The translations under genes were made by a program, and so were the position numbers. Positions 23,860 through 29,199 of a DNA stretch of 29,199 nt are shown here, one piece after another. Positions within the stretch are counted from its first letter, which is position 1, and each line of letters begins with the position of its first letter. The DNA is from Candidatus Poseidoniales archaeon (GTDB lineage: Archaea; Thermoplasmatota; Poseidoniia; Poseidoniales; Poseidoniaceae): positions 1 through 29,199 of the forward strand of contig QQSA01000008.1 of assembly GCA_003602535.1 (NCBI GenBank). Direction: 5' to 3'. Below the pieces are notes generated by a model. It had not been told where the DNA came from. It did no database searches and worked only from the letters and a program-made list of their open reading frames with translations.

Positions 23860-26504
23860 CGGATCCCTTCTCTTCCAAGAAAGATTTCCCATTAGGCGGC
23901 TATTATCATTCTCTTGATTCTCTGGATGATGTTGGATTGGATACGACTTCACTTCCATATTCGATTAGAGTGTTATTAGAAGGAGCATTGAGAAATTGTG
24001 ATGGCTTTCTAATTACTGAAAACGATGTTCGAAATATTGCTAATTGGACTGCAAATGGTGAACGTGGTGAGATACCTTTCAGACCTTCAAGAGTAATTCT
24101 TCAAGATTTTACTGGAGTACCAGCAGTAGTAGATTTAGCTGCACTTAGAGACGCAATGGTGGAAATGGGAGGCGATCCTGAAAAAGTAAACCCGCAAGTT
24201 CCTGTAGATCTTGTAATTGACCATTCTGTACAAGTTGATGTATCAGGGTCTAATGTTAATGCTCTCGATTTGAATCTCGACATTGAGTATCATCGAAATA
24301 TGGAACGTTATACATTCCTAAAGTGGGGTCAACAATCACTAGAGAATTTCCGTGCAGTTCCTCCTTCAAGAGGTATTGTGCATCAAGTAAATCTAGAATG
24401 GATTGCTACTGTTGCTCGTCAAGAGAATGGAGTTTGGCTACCTGATTCTTTGGTAGGTACAGATTCTCATACTACTATGATAAATGGCCTTGGAGTTCTT
24501 GGATGGGGAGTTGGAGGAATTGAGGCTGAGGCTGTAATGTTGGGGCAGCCAATTTACATGTTATCTCCAGATGTTGTTGGGTTCCGTTTGAATGGCAGTT
24601 TAAACCCAGGAGTTACTGCTACTGACATGACTTTGAGGATTGTAGAATTACTCCGTGAACATGGGGTGGTGGGCAAATTTGTGGAATTCTTTGGTGAAGG
24701 AATGGCTGCACTATCCTTACCTGATCGTGCAACTATTGCAAATATGGCCCCTGAATATGGGGCTACATGCGGTTTCTTCCCAGTAGATGACAACACACTT
24801 GCTTACATGCGACTTTCTGGACGCGAGGAAGAACATATTGCAGGGGTTGAAGCTTACTGCAAAGCGCAAGGTCTGTGGTATGATTCATCAGTTCCCGAAA
24901 AGAGTTACACTGCGCTACTAGAACTAGATTTGTCAACAGTTCAACCAGCACTTGCAGGCCCTAAGCGCCCGCAAGACAGAGTCGATTTATCAGAAATGGT
25001 ATCCCATTTCCAAGAATCTCTTACCCATGATCTCGGACATCATGGTCATGGATTATCAGAATCCGATTTATCAAAATCATCACTTGTTGGAGATGATTAT
25101 GATCTAAATCATGGCGATGTAGTAATAGCAGCCATCACTTCTTGTACAAACACCTCAAATCCTGGTGTCATGCTAGCAGCAGGTTTGTTAGCAAGAAATG
25201 CTCGTTCTCGCGGGCTTATGGTCAAACCTTGGGTTAAGACCTCATTGGCGCCTGGTTCCAGAGTTGTAACCGAATATTACGAAGCTAATGGTTTGGATGA
25301 AGATTTGTCCGCTTTAGGGTTCAACAATGTGGGATATGGGTGTACTACTTGTATCGGAAACTCAGGCCCTCTGCCTGAAGAGATTGAGGCAGCAATAGAT
25401 GATTCTGGACTTATTGTAGGTTCGGTAATTTCAGGAAATCGAAATTTCGAAGGAAGAGTTCACCAGAAGGTCAAGGCATCTTATCTTGCCAGCCCTCCAT
25501 TGGTTGTAGCGTATGCAATTGCTGGGAGTTTGAATGTTGATTTAGCCACTGAGCCAATTGGTTTTGACCCTGAAGGATCACCAGTAATGCTGTCTGACGT
25601 ATGGCCAACTAACGAGCAATTAGCAGAAGCAATGTCTAACATTACTCCTGAGATGTTTAGAGAAAGATATTCGACTGTGATGCAAGAACCTAGGTGGGAT
25701 TCAATTCCAAGTGAAGCATCCCCATTGTATCCTTGGCAAGAAGACTCAACTTACATCCGCTTACCAAGTTTCTTCCAAGGATTATCGAAGGAAGCGCAAC
25801 CAATCGAATCGATTTCAGGTGCTAAGGTCTTGTTGAAATTAGGGGATTCGATAACTACTGACCATATCTCACCCGCTGGTGCGTTCCCTGAAGATGGACC
25901 TGCTGGAAAATGGTTGACAGAAAGAGGCGTGCAGAAAGGAGATTTCAACTCATTTGGTAGTCGTCGTGGAAATCACGAAATCATGATGCGTGGGACATTT
26001 GCTAATGTAAGAGTTCGTAATCAAATGGCTCCAGGTACAGAAGGGGGCTATGCCATGAATCACAAGACTGGCGAAATAGAATCTGTATTCGAAGCTGCTA
26101 TGGCAAGTGAGGTTCCAATGGTTGTATTAGCAGGTTCACAATATGGTACCGGCAGTAGTAGGGATTGGGCTGCTAAGGGAACTTACTTACTAGGGGTTAA
26201 AGCAGTAATCGCTACCTCTTTTGAGAGAATTCATCGATCAAATTTAGTTGGAATGGGAGTTCTACCGCTTACCTTCAAAGAAGGTGAGAGCGCCGATACA
26301 TTGGGACTTGATGGGACCGAATCATTCGACATACCTGTTACTGATGATGTAAAGGCATTACAGGAATTGACAGTAACCGCTCATAAATCGGATGGCAGCA
26401 GTATTGATTTCGATGTAGATGTAAGATTGGACACCCCTGTGGAGGTCGATTATTACAGAAATGGAGGTATTCTCCACACAGTGCTAAGAAATCTGGCACA
26501 ATAA
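23850..26504 (+). CDS. acnA: Aconitate hydratase (AcnA/IRP type)
   Basis: An 884-residue aconitase, the length usual for the AcnA family (E. coli AcnA is 891). It isomerises citrate and isocitrate in the TCA cycle through a [4Fe-4S] cluster. Ligands are Cys432 in ITSCTNTSNP and Cys498 and Cys501 in GYGCTTCIGNSG, almost the E. coli spacing. Other signatures: QDFTGVPAVVDLAALRD (85-101), DHSVQVD, LVGTDSHTTMINGLGVLGWGVGG (201-223) and the C-terminal swivel domain with GAFPEDGPAG, SRRGNHE and QYGTGSSRDWAAKG. All domains are intact. It lies downstream of the cyclophilin gene and near korAB. Confidence 0.96.
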   Translation: MSDSDPFSSKKDFPLGGYYHSLDSLDDVGLDTTSLPYSIRVLLEGALRNCDGFLITENDVRNIANWTANGERGEIPFRPSRVILQDFTGVPAVVDLAALRDAMVEMGGDPEKVNPQVPVDLVIDHSVQVDVSGSNVNALDLNLDIEYHRNMERYTFLKWGQQSLENFRAVPPSRGIVHQVNLEWIATVARQENGVWLPDSLVGTDSHTTMINGLGVLGWGVGGIEAEAVMLGQPIYMLSPDVVGFRLNGSLNPGVTATDMTLRIVELLREHGVVGKFVEFFGEGMAALSLPDRATIANMAPEYGATCGFFPVDDNTLAYMRLSGREEEHIAGVEAYCKAQGLWYDSSVPEKSYTALLELDLSTVQPALAGPKRPQDRVDLSEMVSHFQESLTHDLGHHGHGLSESDLSKSSLVGDDYDLNHGDVVIAAITSCTNTSNPGVMLAAGLLARNARSRGLMVKPWVKTSLAPGSRVVTEYYEANGLDEDLSALGFNNVGYGCTTCIGNSGPLPEEIEAAIDDSGLIVGSVISGNRNFEGRVHQKVKASYLASPPLVVAYAIAGSLNVDLATEPIGFDPEGSPVMLSDVWPTNEQLAEAMSNITPEMFRERYSTVMQEPRWDSIPSEASPLYPWQEDSTYIRLPSFFQGLSKEAQPIESISGAKVLLKLGDSITTDHISPAGAFPEDGPAGKWLTERGVQKGDFNSFGSRRGNHEIMMRGTFANVRVRNQMAPGTEGGYAMNHKTGEIESVFEAAMASEVPMVVLAGSQYGTGSSRDWAAKGTYLLGVKAVIATSFERIHRSNLVGMGVLPLTFKEGESADTLGLDGTESFDIPVTDDVKALQELTVTAHKSDGSSIDFDVDVRLDTPVEVDYYRNGGILHTVLRNLAQ

Positions 26505-26507
26505 GAC

Positions 26508-26528
26508 CGGTGGTTTGATTTCCCACCG
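26508..26528 (+). terminator. Hairpin between aconitase and the downstream gene
   Basis: CGGTGG and CCACCG form a 6-bp GC-rich stem with a 9-base T-rich loop, four bases after the aconitase stop. It could terminate or attenuate the transcript before the gene at 26545. There is no following T run. Confidence 0.35.
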
Positions 26529-26544
26529 CCAATAGGGTGATTAC

Positions 26545-27192
26545 ATGCAGGAGCTAAGAGGATACGTTCGCTACCGCTTCCGCAGCGAGGAAGACGACGT
26601 AGATGTCTTGCTTGAGGGTGAGGCTGATTGGGTTAGAGGCATTGTCGCCGAATTAGGTCTACGTAAGGTGGGCTGGATGATGCCAATGGCTGTTGACAGT
26701 ACCAAAATTTCTAATTCAGGATTGGCCGCAGATATCGAAAGTACTCCTTCTGGTAAACCAAAAGATATGGGGCCAGAACCTGATCCCTCTCGAATACCTG
26801 TCATCAGGCGCCCAATCGGCGAATTAGATTTAGTTGCCAAATTGGTTGAAGTCGGTCTGGAGCAACCGACTAGACCAACATCTGATGAATTAAGAGATCA
26901 ATTAGCAGAAGTGGAAGAACCACATCCTGCTCAAGGTCCCATGGTAAAAGACCCAATGGCTGAATCTTGGCTCAAAGAATTGCTAAGATTAGTTGTTAGG
27001 AAACATGGAGTGACTGCAATTTCGACTGAAACTATTGCTTTAGCTGCTAGTGATTACCTTGGAGATAGAGAGGGGTTAGAGTTGGAACTATTTTTGGAAT
27101 CTATGTTTAGGGCAGGAAAAATAGTCAAAGTTCACGGTGGAGGTGCTACTGGTTGGGGCCCTTCTCCTGCTTGGTTAGCATCTGGATTATAA
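26545..27192 (+). CDS. Unknown protein with a possible C-terminal winged-helix domain
   Basis: A 215-residue soluble protein I do not recognise. The N-terminal part (1-50) looks like a small alpha/beta domain (ELRGYVRYRFRSEEDDVDVLLEGE), the middle (51-140) is Pro-, Glu- and Asp-rich and probably disordered, and the C-terminal part (143-208) has three helices followed by a strand pair ending in GAGGxG-like HGGGATGWGPSP; the ordering SWLKELLRLVVRKHG, ISTETIALAASDYLG, LFLESMFRAGKIVKV fits a winged helix. Start supported by AGGGTGAT three bases upstream of the ATG. It lies 40 bases after aconitase, perhaps cotranscribed, and is followed by a strong terminator. Confidence 0.7.
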   Translation: MQELRGYVRYRFRSEEDDVDVLLEGEADWVRGIVAELGLRKVGWMMPMAVDSTKISNSGLAADIESTPSGKPKDMGPEPDPSRIPVIRRPIGELDLVAKLVEVGLEQPTRPTSDELRDQLAEVEEPHPAQGPMVKDPMAESWLKELLRLVVRKHGVTAISTETIALAASDYLGDREGLELELFLESMFRAGKIVKVHGGGATGWGPSPAWLASGL

Positions 27193-27208
27193 TTAGGGTT
27201 GCTCATTT

Positions 27209-27256
27209 GGCCGTTTAGGCCTGTTCGGGGCACTGCGAACTTGTTTTTTTTATTTA
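27209..27256 (+). terminator. Tandem hairpins with T8 run
   Basis: GGCC-GTTTA-GGCC (27209-27221) is followed by GTTCG-GGGCACTG-CGAAC (27223-27240) and immediately by TTGTTTTTTTTATTT. Stem plus T8 is the most terminator-like element of the window and ends the acnA/unknown gene transcript. Confidence 0.65.
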
Positions 27257-27313
27257 CAAAACACACCTTCCCAAAGGAATTAAAGTGGTAGTGGAACTCC
27301 GCAGAATCGAGTG

Positions 27314-29199
27314 ATGATGATGCTTTGGAAGACTATGAATAAAGACGGCCGCGCAAGAGCGTTAATGCTAGTCTTGGTGATGTTACTTTCCACAACCGCC
27401 GCGAACCTTGTTTCTGCTTCGACTTCAAGGACATATACTACCGACACAGATCCTGTTGATGTGGCACTTGGAGACTTCGATTGTGATGGAGATTTGGATA
27501 TAGTAACAGCGAACGATAGAAGTACGAAAATTTCAGTTCTATGGAACGAAAATGGCCATTTCCAGAAGCGTACAGATATATGGACATCTGGAAACCCTAG
27601 CCAAGATGCAGATTTCGAAGATCACTCAAACACTCAGCAAGTAGAAGTCGGTGAATTTACTGGTGACAATGCAGTTGACATCGTCATCTATGCTCGAAAC
27701 AGGCCTCTTCGCCAAGATGCATCTGGAGCAGTTGTCGTAGACAAGCCTGGTAACGTAACAATCATCGAGAACGATGGATGCAGCGTTGACACCTTCACAA
27801 TTGGAGAACAATTCGATGTTGTCTGGATGTGGGACCTAGCAGTAGCTGATTTGGATAAAGATGGCAACGATGATATCGTCACTCTAGAGTTGCTTGCAGA
27901 TCTAAAGAACCAGCGTGTTGTCACATACAGAGGGCCAATCACATCTTCTACACAAGCTCAAATCACTAGCCTAGGTGACTCTACTCAAAATGCGTATAGA
28001 GAGTTAGAATTAGGCGATTGGGGTGAACCTAGCCAAACCGGTTTATCTGGAAGTTGTGATGATAATGACTTGTGGTTGGTACGTGCTGAAGGAGTAGACT
28101 ACCTGTCTGGGGCTGCTACCAACCCTGGAAAATCGGACAACGTTACTGTTCTAGAGTTCGATTGTCAAACCAATTCATTCCCTGCCACATTTACGTGGAC
28201 AACAACCGGTGGACAAGTGGGAACTGGCAGCCAACTGCACGTTCATGCACTTGGGCCAGAATTCGGTGGATTCGATATTGGAGACATAGATGATGACGGA
28301 ATTATCGATGTTGTCGCAATGAACGATGAAAACACAGAGAACGTATCTTACGCTACTATTACTCAATCAACTCATACATTTAGTCAAACCAAAACGGTTT
28401 ATTTCGGCCCTTACATCGCTTGGGAAGTAACAGTTGGTGAATTGAATGGCGATGGTGAGCCTGACTTCGTTCACGCTGCTAAGTTTAAGCAATCCAACTC
28501 TACATCATCTACTGGTGATACTACTACCAACTATTACCTGAACCTACCAACTAGTGTTCAGGTAACATTGTCTAACGGAAACGGTGGCCATATGAATCCT
28601 CTAGAGTACTTCGGTGCAATGAGGCCAACTACTGTCGCTATTGGACAAGTTATTGGTGGGCCAAACAGCGCACCTGATCTGATTGTTGGACATGGAGCGT
28701 ATGACCAATTCACTTACGATGACAACTTTGGTTGGGATGGTTCTTATGATCGAATCGTTGTTATTGAGATGGATAACAAAGATCTCGCGGTATCTGGAAT
28801 AGATATCTCTCCAACCGATGCATATATCGGCGCACTTGGTGAAGGTAACCGTAAGGTTGAGGTTACTGTAACAAACACTGGAATGGATATTCTAAACGGA
28901 CAGGCTACTCTAGATGTTGAAATCAAAGAAGTGGATGAAAGTGCGTCCACCAACGTCACAGTTTATGCAATGGATTGGGATAATCCTGAGGATAAATCAG
29001 GATGTGGTAATGGATGTGGATGGACAACTGAAGCATATTATGGTGTTAGCCACTGGCACGAAGAAGTTGCTGCTAACAGTACCGTTGGTCACACATCTGG
29101 AAACAACGCTGCTTCACAATCTGCAAATGCAAACAACCCAACAGACTTCATGTGGTCTGGAGTTATGAAGACCAACTCTTCAGGAAACACTTGGTCTGG
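27314..29199 (+). CDS. Secreted FG-GAP/VCBS-repeat protein with CARDB-like domain (3' end outside window)
   Basis: An open frame runs from a row of start codons (GTG 27311, ATG 27314, 27317, 27320, 27335; in-frame TAA at 27281) to the end of the window, about 628 residues. The signal peptide is basic MNKDGRARA followed by LMLVLVMLLSTTAANLVSA. Six FG-GAP-like units follow, with the V/D-x-G-D-x-D-x-D-G-x-x-D-I/V calcium-loop pattern: near 27455 (LGDFDCDGDLDIV), 27640 (VGEFTGDNAVDIV), 27840 (VADLDKDGNDDIV), 28275 (IGDIDDDGIIDVV), 28430 (VGELNGDGEPDFV) and 28635 (degenerate). From about 28790 a CARDB-like Ig domain begins (VEVTVTNTGMDILNG). Likely a calcium-stabilised surface propeller, perhaps with further domains downstream. 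Confidence 0.85.
   Translation, partial: MMMLWKTMNKDGRARALMLVLVMLLSTTAANLVSASTSRTYTTDTDPVDVALGDFDCDGDLDIVTANDRSTKISVLWNENGHFQKRTDIWTSGNPSQDADFEDHSNTQQVEVGEFTGDNAVDIVIYARNRPLRQDASGAVVVDKPGNVTIIENDGCSVDTFTIGEQFDVVWMWDLAVADLDKDGNDDIVTLELLADLKNQRVVTYRGPITSSTQAQITSLGDSTQNAYRELELGDWGEPSQTGLSGSCDDNDLWLVRAEGVDYLSGAATNPGKSDNVTVLEFDCQTNSFPATFTWTTTGGQVGTGSQLHVHALGPEFGGFDIGDIDDDGIIDVVAMNDENTENVSYATITQSTHTFSQTKTVYFGPYIAWEVTVGELNGDGEPDFVHAAKFKQSNSTSSTGDTTTNYYLNLPTSVQVTLSNGNGGHMNPLEYFGAMRPTTVAIGQVIGGPNSAPDLIVGHGAYDQFTYDDNFGWDGSYDRIVVIEMDNKDLAVSGIDISPTDAYIGALGEGNRKVEVTVTNTGMDILNGQATLDVEIKEVDESASTNVTVYAMDWDNPEDKSGCGNGCGWTTEAYYGVSHWHEEVAANSTVGHTSGNNAASQSANANNPTDFMWSGVMKTNSSGNTWS

Noticed and set aside
27626..27942. 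Minus-strand frames within the FG-GAP gene
   Set aside because: The plus frame is continuous to the window end with signal peptide and repeated calcium loops; the minus frames are shadows.
1..29199. CRISPR array, insertion sequence or defence system
   Set aside because: No regularly spaced repeats, transposase, Cas or known defence gene could be found in the window.

Overview
The window looks like a stretch of an AT-rich archaeal chromosome, most likely from a marine planktonic euryarchaeon of the Poseidoniia (Marine Group II/III) type. The pointers are: TATA-like boxes about 25-31 bases in front of several start codons, as for leaderless archaeal mRNAs; a two-subunit ferredoxin-linked 2-oxoacid oxidoreductase of archaeal type; a tRNA gene with no encoded CCA; and many large signal-peptide-bearing surface proteins with fibronectin-like, propeller-like and FG-GAP repeats. 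An Fe-S photolyase beside a Nei glycosylase fits life in sunlit water. The assignment is inference; no rRNA or other phylogenetic marker is present. I see no insertion sequence, prophage, CRISPR array or origin.

Layout. 1-219: tail of a GIY-YIG-like protein. 319-2918 (minus): an unknown two-TM protein, an aldo/keto reductase, and a secreted-domain/TM/zinc-finger protein. 3091-3471: a small DUF4149-like membrane protein. 3506-6040: divergent nei and Fe-S photolyase, a DNA-repair pair. 6073-8255: a GIDE-like membrane protein translationally coupled to a small two-TM protein. 8355-13969: divergent malQ and a 1447-residue membrane-anchored GH57 glucan hydrolase, an alpha-glucan utilisation pair. 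14200-16599: a glycosylatable FN3-repeat surface protein. 16679-17107: a TerB-like protein. 17154-19590: a divergent pair of surface proteins sharing one promoter box. 19600-19671: tRNA-Gln(CUG). 19719-22549: korAB. 22692-23801: a TPR/TM/cyclophilin fusion. 23850-27192: aconitase followed by an unknown protein with a possible winged helix. 27314-end: the first two thirds or so of a secreted FG-GAP-repeat protein cut by the window.

How genes relate. KorAB and aconitase both act in the oxidative TCA branch and flank the cyclophilin gene. MalQ (cytoplasm) and the GH57 protein (cell surface) would act in series on alpha-glucans. About half of the genes encode envelope-exposed proteins. The observations I consider most worth checking are the shared bidirectional promoter at 18971-18983, the perfect inverted repeat covering the aconitase start codon, the structured korA leader, the membrane zinc-finger protein, and the RING-less archaeal GIDE-like protein with its overlapping partner.
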